Assembly: GCF_000612725.1 (NCBI RefSeq)
Contig: NZ_HG964454.1
Coordinates: 391,951-455,950, forward strand
Reading direction: 5' to 3'
Origin: Mycolicibacterium austroafricanum
GTDB lineage: Bacteria; Actinomycetota; Actinomycetes; Mycobacteriales; Mycobacteriaceae
DNA length: 64,000 nucleotides
Of the stretch, positions 29,847 through 38,581 are shown piece after piece. Position numbers and translations under genes: made by a program. A model generated the notes under the pieces. It had not been told where the DNA came from, ran no database searches, and was given only the letters and a program-made list of their open reading frames with translations. Within the stretch, counting starts at the first letter, position 1. Each line of letters starts with the position of its first letter.

Positions 29847-30476
29847 ATGAGCTCAAGTAAGCACATTTCAGAGCGCCGCAAGCTGCCGCAGCAGCAGAGG
29901 TCCCGCGAGATGGTCGCAAAAATAGTGGCATCCACGGCGAGCTTGCTGCTCAAGACCGACCCCGATCAGTTGACCACCAACCTAATTGCCGACAAGGCCG
30001 GCGTCAGCAAGGGTTCGATCTATCAGTACTTCGCCGACAAGGACGCGATCATCAACGCCGCGATCGAACAGCTGGCCGCCCAGCAGGCGCCGGTGATCGA
30101 GGAGATGCTCAGGTCGGTCACCCTCGTCCAGCCGGAGGCGGCGATGCAGTCCTCGATCGACATCCTCATCGACGTCACGATCGCCAATCGGCGCTTGATC
30201 CGCTACCTCGCCGAGCGACCTGACTACACAAGGACCTTCGAGAACATCTCGGGCCTCAACGCAACGCTGCTCGCGATGGCAACGCTGCATATGGGCCACT
30301 ACCGCGACCAGTACCGCCACGAGCTGAGTCCGCGCGCGTTGGCATGGCTGTTTTTCAACATGGCGGTGTCCACCACCTTGCGCTACATCGAATCCGACGA
30401 TCCGATCAGCCTGGAAGAGCTGCGCAGCGGCCTCAAGTTCGCCTCCGCGGGACTGTTGAGCGGCAGCAAGACCTAA
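29847..30476 (+). CDS. TetR family transcriptional regulator
   Basis: A 209-residue TetR protein. The N-terminal HTH covers about 18-65, with KAGVSKGSIYQYFADKDAII as the turn and recognition helix. The helical C-terminal domain probably binds a hydrophobic ligand. Divergence from the oxygenase gene with inverted repeats between them is the usual local-repressor arrangement. Confidence 0.9.
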   Translation: MSSSKHISERRKLPQQQRSREMVAKIVASTASLLLKTDPDQLTTNLIADKAGVSKGSIYQYFADKDAIINAAIEQLAAQQAPVIEEMLRSVTLVQPEAAMQSSIDILIDVTIANRRLIRYLAERPDYTRTFENISGLNATLLAMATLHMGHYRDQYRHELSPRALAWLFFNMAVSTTLRYIESDDPISLEELRSGLKFASAGLLSGSKT

Positions 30477-30829
30477 CAGCGCAGCGAAAACAATTGCGGT
30501 GCAACTGTTTCCGATGCACGGCGCGCGGTTCAGGCGACCCCGTCAGCACATGCGGATAGCAAACACATTTCCGAGAGGTTAAGTGTGCCGCACCTCACCG
30601 TGAACTTGTTCGCTATCCACAGGTGTGCGATCGCCGCTACACTCCCGCAGGACGCCGGCGACACGTCCTGTCCTGCCGATCCGGGTTGAGGTCGACTCAA
30701 TCACGAATACCGCCCTCGGGGACGAGTTTTCTCTAAATATTGCGGGATTGACGGCCGTCGATTAATCTCGTCTCGCCGAACCAAGTCACCGTCCAGGGCT
30801 CCTGGACCACCCCCCGCAAAGGACCAAAC
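30477..30829. other. 353-base intergenic region before the PE-PPE gene
   Basis: No ORF is supported. Just after the TetR stop, AACAATTG (30489-30496) and CAACTGTT (30502-30509) form a 7-of-8 stem and may end the TetR transcript. Further on the DNA is AT-richer (CTCTAAATATTGCGGG) with a GACGGCCGTC palindrome, probably promoter DNA for the next gene. No confident -35/-10 pair was found. Confidence 0.5.
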
Positions 30830-32035
30830 GTGCGCGGACTCCTCGCCGCGGCCGGTGCCGCATCGGTTGCTGCACTGGGCGTCACCTGCCCCTCGCCGTA
30901 CACCTTGGCAGCAAATGTCTTGACGGTGACCGGCTACACCGCGGGCGGGGCCCTCGAGTGGGACATGAGTGAGGTCTTCCAGGGCAGCTACTGCGATGCC
31001 GACTCCGGGAACACCTGCACCCCGGTCAAATACCTGTCAGGCGTGCCGCTGGTGGGGGAGTACGACGGACTGCGGGCGCTGCGGTCGGCCATCACATCGT
31101 CGACGGGCGAGACGGTGGTGCTGGCGTACTCCCAGGGCGCGCTGATCGCAGCGGACTGGATCGAGCAGAACGCGGGCACCTCAGGCAGCCCCAGTCCGGA
31201 GAATCTGTCGTTCGTGTTCCTCGGCAACTCGCTGCGCAAGTACGGTGGTGTGCGGCCGGCCTATGAGATCGATCCGCCCACACCGGAGAGCGACTACCAC
31301 GTCACCGACATCGCCATCGAGTACGACGGCGCCGCGGACTTCCCGGACAATCCGTTCAACCTTCTCGCACTCGCGAACGCGTTCGCCGGATTCCAGTACG
31401 TGCACATCTACGGCTACGACGACGTGGATCTCGAAAACGACGAGAAACTGGTGTGGAACGACGGTAACACCACCTATGTTCTGATCCGGCGGGAGAACAT
31501 CCCGCTGCTGGAGCCGTTGCGTCTGATGGGTCTCCACGAGCTGGCCGACCAACTCAACGGCCCGCTCAAGGAGATCATCGACTCCGCCTACAACCGCGAC
31601 TATCCGGGGCTGGTCGATTCCACCCCGCAGCGCGCTGCCACACAGGACCTTTCCGCGCTGCAGGTCGACGAGGATGACGAGGTCGAGGAGGTCGGCGAAG
31701 TCACCGACGCCGCAGCCGACGATATCGACGCCGCGGCCGACAAGGCCTCCGACGACATCTCCGACATCGACGACGAAAGCGCCTCTTCCGCAGTCGATTC
31801 CGAGGAAGATGCCGGTGACGGCGCTGACACTGAGAGCGGTGACACCGACGGCGGCGATCTGCTCGACGACAGTTCCGAAGAGGACAGCGCAGACGACTCC
31901 ACCGGCGGGTCCGCGCCCGACTCCGACGACTCGGCCTCAGAGCCGACATCGGGCGCCGGCGACGATTCCTCCGCGCCGTCCGCGTCGGAAGCGGATTCAG
32001 ACTCCGGCTCCGACGCGGAGGGCTCGGCCGAGTAG
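30830..32035 (+). CDS. PE-PPE domain serine hydrolase-like protein with acidic tail
   Basis: A 401-residue protein starting at GTG with a short hydrophobic N-terminus. Residues about 30-260 resemble the PE-PPE (cutinase-like alpha/beta hydrolase) domain; the nucleophile elbow AYSQGA places Ser at about 101, and two Cys near 55 and 63 could pair. From about 278 to the end the chain is over half Asp, Glu and Ser, a disordered highly acidic tail. No PE or PPE N-terminal module is present. Likely exported; an esterase role is inferred. Confidence 0.78.
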   Translation: MRGLLAAAGAASVAALGVTCPSPYTLAANVLTVTGYTAGGALEWDMSEVFQGSYCDADSGNTCTPVKYLSGVPLVGEYDGLRALRSAITSSTGETVVLAYSQGALIAADWIEQNAGTSGSPSPENLSFVFLGNSLRKYGGVRPAYEIDPPTPESDYHVTDIAIEYDGAADFPDNPFNLLALANAFAGFQYVHIYGYDDVDLENDEKLVWNDGNTTYVLIRRENIPLLEPLRLMGLHELADQLNGPLKEIIDSAYNRDYPGLVDSTPQRAATQDLSALQVDEDDEVEEVGEVTDAAADDIDAAADKASDDISDIDDESASSAVDSEEDAGDGADTESGDTDGGDLLDDSSEEDSADDSTGGSAPDSDDSASEPTSGAGDDSSAPSASEADSDSGSDAEGSAE

Positions 32036-32120
32036 CTCGGCACGCCCGTAGGGCAGATCACATGTCTTGCTGCGCAAGGTGATTGCCCGGTATCGCCGCG
32101 GCAGTGCCTACACTGCAGTC

Positions 32121-33944
32121 ATGCATCGCGATACGGGTCGGGACGTCGTCGTCCCTGAAGGCCTGCTCCGGATCGAGGATTGCCTCGATGCCACAGGTGG
32201 CATCGCGTTGCCCCCCGGCGTGACGTTGATCTCGCTGATCGAACGCAACATCGCCAACGTGGGCGACACCGTCGCCTACCGCTATCTGGACTTCTCGGGG
32301 CCGACCGGAGGCCACGCCGTCGAGATGACGTGGAACGCGCTCGGTGTGCGGATGCGGGCGATCGGTGCGCACGTGCAACGGCACGCGGCCCGTGGGGACC
32401 GGGTGGCGGTCCTGGCACCGCAGGGTCTGGAGTACGTCGCCGGATTCTTCGCCGCGGTCAAGGCGGGAATGATCGCGGTGCCACTGTTCGCCCCCGAACT
32501 GCCCGGTCACGCCGAGCGCCTCGACGTCGCGTTGCGCGACGCGCGACCGGCCGCGGTGCTGACGACATCGGCTGCTCGCCAAGCGGTCGACGACTTCCTG
32601 GCGGCGATGAGTACCGCCGACCGCCCCGCGGTCATCGTCATCGACGACATCCCCGACACCGCCGCGCACGACTTCGATCCTGTGAACATCGACGTCGACG
32701 ACGTCTCCCACCTGCAGTACACGGGCGGAGCGACGCGCGCGCCGGTCGGGGTGGAGATCACGCACCGCGCCGTGGGAACCAACCTGTTACAGATGATCTT
32801 GTCGATCGACCTCCTCGACCGGAACACTCACGGCGTCAGCTGGCTACCGCTCTATCACGACATGGGGTTGTCCATGATCGGGTTCCCCGCGGTGTACGGG
32901 GGGCATTCCACGCTGATGTCGCCGACGGCGTTCGTCCGCCGACCGTCGCGCTGGATCGAGGCGTTGTCGGCGGGTTCGCGCACCGGCCGCGTGGTGACCG
33001 CCGCGCCTAACTTCGCCTACGAGTGGACCGCTGCGCGGGGCGTTCCCGCCGACGGGTCCGGCATCGACCTGCGCAACGTGGTGATGATCATCGGCTCCGA
33101 GCCGGTCAGTATCGACGCCATCAGGTCCTTCAACGCCGCCTTCGCGCCATTCAACCTGCCGCGCACCGCCTTCAAGCCGTCCTACGGTCTGGCCGAGGCC
33201 ACCCTGTTCGTCTCGACCATCGCGCCCGATGCCGAGGCCGGCGTTGTCCATCTCGATCGGCAGGGGCTCACCGACGGTCGCGCCACACCGGTTCCGGCCG
33301 ATCATCCGCAGGCGGTCGCTCACGTGTCCTGCGGCCACGTCGCCCGCAGTCAGTGGTGCGTGATCGTCGACGAGAACGGCGACGAGCTGCCGGACGGCGG
33401 TGTCGGCGAGATCTGGCTGCAGGGCGACAACATCGGCCGCGGCTACTGGGGGCGGCCCGAGGAGACCGAAACCACTTTCCACGGTCGACTGGGCCGCACG
33501 TCGACCTCGGGCAGCCACGCCGCGGGCGCCGAGGCCGACCGAACCTGGCTGCGCACAGGTGATCTCGGGTTCTACCTGGACGGTGAGCTGTATGTCACCG
33601 GCCGCATCGCCGACCAGGTCTGCGTCGACGGGCGCTGTCACTATCCGCAGGACATCGAGGCCACCGTGGCCGACGCGTCAACGATCGTCCGGCGCGGGTA
33701 CGTCGCGGCCTTCACCGTCGACGGTGACGCACGGGTGGTCGTCGTGGCCGAACGCGCGGCGGGAACCGCACGGGTGGACCGCGCTGCGGCGATCGAGGCG
33801 ATCAAAGCCGCGGTGATGCGGCACCACACGATTGCCGTCGCCGACGTCCGGGTGGTCCCCGCAGGCGCCATTCCGCGCACCACCAGCGGCAAGCTGGCCC
33901 GGCGCGCATGCCGCGCCGACTACCTGCGAGGGACGTTCGGCTGA
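32121..33944 (+). CDS. Fatty acyl-AMP ligase-like protein (FadD family)
   Basis: The ATG at 32121 is preferred over an in-frame TTG at 32067. The 607-residue adenylate-forming enzyme fits FAAL length and motifs (SWLPLYHDMGL, FKPSYGLAEATLFVS, TGDLG). FAALs load fatty acids as acyl-AMP onto polyketide synthases for cell-wall lipids. The ATP-binding A3 loop reads YTGGATRAPVG (200-210), where FAALs normally have SGST, so two hydroxyl residues are replaced and activity may be altered. No polyketide synthase is adjacent. Confidence 0.85.
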   Translation: MHRDTGRDVVVPEGLLRIEDCLDATGGIALPPGVTLISLIERNIANVGDTVAYRYLDFSGPTGGHAVEMTWNALGVRMRAIGAHVQRHAARGDRVAVLAPQGLEYVAGFFAAVKAGMIAVPLFAPELPGHAERLDVALRDARPAAVLTTSAARQAVDDFLAAMSTADRPAVIVIDDIPDTAAHDFDPVNIDVDDVSHLQYTGGATRAPVGVEITHRAVGTNLLQMILSIDLLDRNTHGVSWLPLYHDMGLSMIGFPAVYGGHSTLMSPTAFVRRPSRWIEALSAGSRTGRVVTAAPNFAYEWTAARGVPADGSGIDLRNVVMIIGSEPVSIDAIRSFNAAFAPFNLPRTAFKPSYGLAEATLFVSTIAPDAEAGVVHLDRQGLTDGRATPVPADHPQAVAHVSCGHVARSQWCVIVDENGDELPDGGVGEIWLQGDNIGRGYWGRPEETETTFHGRLGRTSTSGSHAAGAEADRTWLRTGDLGFYLDGELYVTGRIADQVCVDGRCHYPQDIEATVADASTIVRRGYVAAFTVDGDARVVVVAERAAGTARVDRAAAIEAIKAAVMRHHTIAVADVRVVPAGAIPRTTSGKLARRACRADYLRGTFG

Positions 33945-33948
33945 TCCG

Positions 33949-34658
33949 TCAGGCGGCGGGGAGTGCTCCGGCGACGGTGTACATCAGTACCAGACCCGGC
34001 AGCAGGTTGGTCACCTGGTGGGCGACGATGCTCGCGGTGAGGTTCGCTGCATAGAGGCGCGCCAGCCCGATCGGGATCGCCACCACCAACAACAGCGGTA
34101 CCCGGCTCCACTCGAGGTGGGCGATCGAGAACACCACGGTGGTGACCCCGAATGCGACCCACCGTCCCCACCGCTGTTCCACGGCGCCCCAGAGCAACCC
34201 GCGATAGACGATCTCCTCACAGATCGGCGCGATCACCGCGATGAGGACGAACACCGCGACGGCCCACCCCCAACTGGCACGCAGCCCGCTGAACACCTCA
34301 CCGGCCGCGGAGTTCGCGTCCTCACCGATGATCTGGACCCACAACAGTGCAGCCGGAATCGTGACGAACAGGCCCAGGATGCCGAACAACAAGCCGATTC
34401 CGGCACTGCGCCAGGACCATTGCAGCCGTAGATCGAGCCGCGGACCGTTTCCCGCCAACAGGTGACGAGGATCGCCAGGCCGGCTGCCACCGCGCTCGGC
34501 ACGCCGACGACCAGCACGATGGTCGAGATCTGCGGCTGTCCCGAACCCGCGATCGCCATAGCCAGCAGTAGCGAGGTCAGCAGGTAGGCCGACTCGACGA
34601 GCAGGAAGGCGCCCAGTCCCCAGCGGTGGCGAGGCACAGTCTGCTGTTCGACGACCAC
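33949..34658 (-). pseudogene. CPBP-family intramembrane protease, frameshifted
   Basis: Two frames together make one CPBP (Abi) protease. The start, from GTG/ATG near 34658 to about 34462, encodes the first membrane helices; the remainder, to the stop at 33949, encodes the catalytic part with EEIVYRG, FSIAHLEW and HQVTNL motifs in order. Joining them needs a one-base shift at about 34460-34466: the reading GTC ACC TGT TGG should become a frame giving Leu-Leu-Ala-Gly-Asn-Gly. Each part overlaps the other in out-of-frame noise. It is most simply a one-base deletion, or a sequencing error. Confidence 0.8.
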
Positions 34659-34679
34659 AGACGAACGCTAGTTCACGAC

Positions 34680-35324
34680 TCAGCTGATGGCGATGAAGGG
34701 ACTGATCACATCGCGCACGAACTGGGCGACGTTGATGGACGGGTTACCGTCGGGGAAGCTCACCGTGGCCAGCACGTTGCCGCCCGCGTCGGCGAAGTTG
34801 CCGTCCGCGCGATCCTGGTGGGACGACGAGGTCACCAGGATGATCCCCGTGGTGCCCGCCTGTTTGGCCAGCGGCACCGAGAACGCGGCGTTCTGCACCG
34901 TGCTGTTGGCCCTGTCCTCGACGATGATCCGCTCGTCGGGGATGCCGTAAAGCCGCAGCATGTTGCGCATCTGCCTGGCCTCGGTCTTGCCGTTGCGAGG
35001 GTTCCCACCGGTCACGATGATCGGGGACTGCGGAAACATGTGCCCGACCGCCATCCCCGCGAGCACCCGGGTGTGCAGGATCAGACGCATCGTGCCGTCG
35101 GGTTTGAGCCCGTAACCGAGAATGACGATCGCCGGCTTCGAGAAGTCCTTGACCACAAGCGGTGGCGCGGCCGTGGCGGTCCCCGCGGCAGGCCCGACGG
35201 CCAGCGGCGTGACCGCCAACGCCAGCGCGACGAGCAGCGCGCTGAACCGGGCCGCCAGTCCGCGGCGCATCACTGCAGAACCGTGAGTCATCATCGGGTT
35301 CATCGCCGCGACGCCCGAAGTCAT
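34680..35324 (-). CDS. Exported YdcF/SanA-like DUF218 protein
   Basis: A DUF218 domain protein with GYGLKPDG, HTRVLAGM, VTGGNPRNGKTEA and EDRANSTVQNA motifs. A signal peptide (basic MRRGL followed by a long Ala/Leu/Val stretch) precedes it. The start is uncertain: ATG codons at 35324, 35294, 35291 and 35270 all keep the signal. Family members act at the cell envelope, including a role in vancomycin sensitivity (SanA) and lipid carrier metabolism (ElyC). Confidence 0.8.
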   Translation of the reverse strand: MTSGVAAMNPMMTHGSAVMRRGLAARFSALLVALALAVTPLAVGPAAGTATAAPPLVVKDFSKPAIVILGYGLKPDGTMRLILHTRVLAGMAVGHMFPQSPIIVTGGNPRNGKTEARQMRNMLRLYGIPDERIIVEDRANSTVQNAAFSVPLAKQAGTTGIILVTSSSHQDRADGNFADAGGNVLATVSFPDGNPSINVAQFVRDVISPFIAIS

Positions 35325-35412
35325 TACGGTCCGGTCTCGAACCGCGAACGATGCGTGATCATCGGGCCCCGGTGTTCGCATGTTCGGCCCTGACGTGGTG
35401 TCGTGGAACGTG

Positions 35413-35925
35413 ATGTCCTCGCACCGTTTGTCGCCTCCCCGCGCGGCTCTCGCCGCGGCCGCCGCGTTCGTCTCGGTCCCCGTGATGCTCGTCGCGGCGC
35501 CGAGCGCGTCGCCGGCGCCGCCGTACGACGATCAGGGCTACATCGACTCGACGGCCCGCTGCACTGCGCCGGACATCATGGTGTTGTTCGGGAGCACCGC
35601 AAGCTCGCGGGTGGCGATCTGTCAGGACGCCGACGGCGACTACGAATATCGCGGTGTGCGGGTCCGCGACGGGGCCAGGCTCATCACGCCGGCGACGCGA
35701 TCCTCCGACGGCGCGTTCACCGCCACCACCGACGGGGTCGACTACATGGTGACCTCGAGCGCCTTGGTGGTCAGTGTGGGGGAGAAGGTGATCCGCGACG
35801 AGCCGATGGTGGACTTCCACCGGGCAGGCGGGTCGGGTAGCTCAACCCCGGCGCCGTCGTCCACTCCGAAGCCCACCCCGCTGCCGCCACCACTGCCCGC
35901 CGAGGTGGGTGGCGACGGAGGCTGA
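35413..35925 (+). CDS. Secreted protein with Pro-rich C-terminus
   Basis: The ATG at 35413 gives 170 residues with a signal peptide (cleavage near SASPAPP, about 35-40). Two Cys (about 53 and 70) could pair. The C-terminal 30 residues are Pro, Ser, Thr and Gly. No domain recognised. It is divergent from the YdcF gene, sharing about 90 bases. Confidence 0.65.
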   Translation: MSSHRLSPPRAALAAAAAFVSVPVMLVAAPSASPAPPYDDQGYIDSTARCTAPDIMVLFGSTASSRVAICQDADGDYEYRGVRVRDGARLITPATRSSDGAFTATTDGVDYMVTSSALVVSVGEKVIRDEPMVDFHRAGGSGSSTPAPSSTPKPTPLPPPLPAEVGGDGG

Positions 35926-36239
35926 TCCGTCCGTCCCGGGGTAAGAGGCCGGCCTTGGTCGACCGCCTCGCGCCACCGTTCACCCACACGCAGTAGGCCT
36001 GCCGCGCCCTAGGGGCGCCTCGATCCGAATTCCGACTGTCCGCACGGCGAATGCGCACGGAATTCGTCGCGAATGTCGATTTCATTCGCTGTATATCGTC
36101 ACCCGCCATTTACTGACGCCCCCGTCAGCAAATTAGGAAATTGTGGGAATGTGCCCCATCTGAGTAGACATTGGGTCACATTCTGGATACGTTTCCTGCC
36201 GGGTCGGGGTCACGCACAGCAACATGGAGGGGGCGCGTC
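35926..36239. other. 314-base intergenic region with a CTGACG hairpin
   Basis: No gene is supported. CTGACG-CCCC-CGTCAG (36113-36128) is a perfect 6-base stem in AT-richer DNA (ATTCGCTGTATATCG, CAAATTAGGAAATTG). It probably holds the promoter of the secreted protein gene at 36240, whose ATG is preceded by GGAGGG. Confidence 0.5.
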
Positions 36240-37706
36240 ATGCCCACAGTCGCACGTACCTACGTCACCGCCGGAGTAGCACTGGTCGGAGCCGGTCTCA
36301 TCTCCGCGGCACCGATCACGACCCCGCACCCGCTGCAACGCACAGCAAGCTTCGAAGTGGGCTTGGTGGCGGCCACCCAGAGCTGCCTGCCCGGCGACGC
36401 GAGTGCATTGTGCGGTACCCCGTCGGGGGTGCCGACGGCCACGCCGTTCACCACCACCGCGGACAGCACCAACGTCTTCAACATTCCGGCGAACTTGTTT
36501 ATCGCGCTGGCGAATACCCCGTACAACTTCTTCACCGCCCTCGGCACGGGGAACGTCGCGCTGGGTTCCGAACCCGATGGCGGTCCCAGCTTCCAACCCG
36601 GGTATGAAGGCGTCACACTGACCCAGCCCGACGGCAACGTCGTCGGCCTCGGCGCAAACTTGCACTACGGCGGCAGCTGGTGGGTTTACAGCCCGACGAA
36701 CATCCTCGGCACCGACGCCGCTGACGTCACCCGGTACCAGGCACTGGTCAATGTGCTGGTACCGTTCCCGGCTCTGTCGGTGCCGCTGGGAAACATGCTG
36801 GCCGCTGTCGCCGCCTCCCAGTTGCCGATGGACGAGGGTTGTACCGGGACCGGATCCGGCGCCTGCGAGAATCCTTCCGGGATCCTCAGCAAAATGTTTG
36901 ATGTGCGTCACATCGCCGCACTGTTTTCGCCCGACGGATATACCTTCCCGGAATCGCGGGAAGGCATCACGTGCAGCGAGGACGGGCAGTGCTACGTCAA
37001 GGATCCCGACGGGCGGGAAGTTCCGTGGTCCGGACAGAACGTGAAGCTGGATCCCACCTCACCGTTCGCCAGCTTCTACGACAGCTTGACGGCCACACCT
37101 GACTTCTCGTCGATCAAGCCGGTGACGCTGGAACTGGTGCTGGCCAGCCTCGGCAGCCTCGCCCAGGGCCTGAACACCGCCTACAACCCGTTCGTGCTCG
37201 GCACGCAGTGCAACATCTGCGCACCGTTCGTCCCCAACCCCGACAACGAGCCGATACCCGGACCCGTCTTCGAGGACCCCGACACCGCCGAGACACTGAC
37301 CACGTCGGTCGTCTCAGCGCAGACCGAGACCGCCGACGTCACCGAGACGACCGAAACGCCCGACACCGCAGCCGCACCCGTGACCCCCGAGACCGCAGCG
37401 GCACCCGTGACCACCGAGACCCCTGACGCCGCAGAGGCAGCCGAAGCACTCAGCGCTCCGGTCACCGCCGAAGAGGTCGAGGAGGTCGAGGAGGCTCCCG
37501 CCGGCCCGAAGCACCGCAAGCCGAGCGCCACCAGCGAGACGTTGAAGAACGTCCGGGATTCGATCAACTCGACGTTCTCCAAGCTCACCGACGGCCTCAA
37601 GAAGCCCAGCTCGACGACCGACGGAACGAAGGCCGAGTCGACTGCCTCCGAAGCGGATTCGAGCAATAGCGATTCGGGCTCTGATTCGGGCGGCTCCGAG
37701 GACTGA
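36240..37706 (+). CDS. Large exported mycobacterial protein with Thr/Glu-rich repeat tail
   Basis: ATG at 36240 with GGAGGG 9 bases upstream; 488 residues. The N-terminus has a basic start, an uncleaved or signal-like hydrophobic segment (about 8-28) and then the APITTP stretch common to exported Mycolicibacterium proteins. The core to about 345 is Gly/Asn-rich with paired Cys residues (for example CSEDGQC and CNIC). Residues about 355-430 repeat Thr-Glu-Thr-Pro-Asp-Thr-Ala-Ala-Pro-Val units, and the end is Ser/Asp-rich. Function unknown. Confidence 0.72.
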   Translation: MPTVARTYVTAGVALVGAGLISAAPITTPHPLQRTASFEVGLVAATQSCLPGDASALCGTPSGVPTATPFTTTADSTNVFNIPANLFIALANTPYNFFTALGTGNVALGSEPDGGPSFQPGYEGVTLTQPDGNVVGLGANLHYGGSWWVYSPTNILGTDAADVTRYQALVNVLVPFPALSVPLGNMLAAVAASQLPMDEGCTGTGSGACENPSGILSKMFDVRHIAALFSPDGYTFPESREGITCSEDGQCYVKDPDGREVPWSGQNVKLDPTSPFASFYDSLTATPDFSSIKPVTLELVLASLGSLAQGLNTAYNPFVLGTQCNICAPFVPNPDNEPIPGPVFEDPDTAETLTTSVVSAQTETADVTETTETPDTAAAPVTPETAAAPVTTETPDAAEAAEALSAPVTAEEVEEVEEAPAGPKHRKPSATSETLKNVRDSINSTFSKLTDGLKKPSSTTDGTKAESTASEADSSNSDSGSDSGGSED

Positions 37707-37740
37707 GCTGCGCGCGAGGCGCTCTCGTCGACCAGCCTGC

Positions 37741-38493
37741 TCACAGGTAGGGGTCGGCCCACGCACTGATGATGCGGGCCGCCCGTGCCGCCTGGTTCTT
37801 GCCGGTGAGCAGGTGGTCGGCGCCCTCGAGCGAGACGAAGCTACGAGGGTGCCGCGCACAGCGAAAGATGTCACTTGCGTTGGCGATACCCACGGTGTTG
37901 TCGGTCGGCGAGTGCATGACGAGCAGTGCGCGGCGCAGCGTCTTGATCCTTTCGCGCAGATCGGCGGCGCGGACGTCTTCGATGAAGTGGCGCCTCAGCG
38001 TGAGGGCCTTGCCGCCGATCAGGAACGGCGCCTCTCCGTCGGCCTCGATCCGGCTCACCAAAGCGTCGTAGATGCGCTCGACGTGGGCAGGCTGGAACGG
38101 GGCACCGATGCTGGCCAGCGCGGCGACCGAGGAGCACCCGTGCGCGGCGGCGATCACCGCGGCTCCGCCGAAGGAATGGCCCACGAGCAACCGCACCTCG
38201 TGACCGTTGTCCGTCATGAACTCGACGGCGCGGATGGTGTCCGCGACCTTGTGGGAGAACGACCCGTCGCCCCAATCGCCTTCGGAATCGCCGAGTCCCA
38301 GGTTGTCGAACCGAAGCATGCCGATGCCCTCACCGGCCAGCTGCTTGCAGATCCTGCTCGCGGCCGGGCTGTCCTTGCCGAGGGTGAAGCCGTGGGCGAA
38401 GACCCCCCACCCGCGGGTCGGGCCTTCCGGCATGTCGATCAGCCCGGCGAGCCTGGGGCCGCTGCTGCTGGGGAAGGTGACGCGTTCTGCCAC
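37741..38493 (-). CDS. Alpha/beta hydrolase (dienelactone hydrolase/S9-like)
   Basis: A 250-residue hydrolase with FAHGF at 32-36, RFDNLGLGDSEG, the nucleophile elbow GHSFGG, Asp in HSPTDNTV and His in GADHLL. This matches the OsmC-associated or peptidase-like short alpha/beta hydrolases. No signal peptide. Stand-alone, convergent with the preceding secreted-protein gene. Confidence 0.85.
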   Translation of the reverse strand: MAERVTFPSSSGPRLAGLIDMPEGPTRGWGVFAHGFTLGKDSPAASRICKQLAGEGIGMLRFDNLGLGDSEGDWGDGSFSHKVADTIRAVEFMTDNGHEVRLLVGHSFGGAAVIAAAHGCSSVAALASIGAPFQPAHVERIYDALVSRIEADGEAPFLIGGKALTLRRHFIEDVRAADLRERIKTLRRALLVMHSPTDNTVGIANASDIFRCARHPRSFVSLEGADHLLTGKNQAARAARIISAWADPYL

Positions 38494-38581
38494 CCGCCTA
38501 TCCTGTCATCGTCGGGCAGCGGCCGGGCGCAGGCGGACCGCACCGAGTCACCCCGGTCCGGCTAACTTCCCCGGCCGCTCG

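Noticed and set aside
31701..31949. An Arg-rich minus-strand frame in the PE-PPE tail
   Set aside because: Complement of Asp/Glu codons, so the Arg/Arg pattern is an artefact of the acidic tail.
34455..34472. Programmed frameshift in the CPBP gene
   Set aside because: There is no slippery heptamer or downstream pseudoknot at the junction; a mutation or error is simpler.
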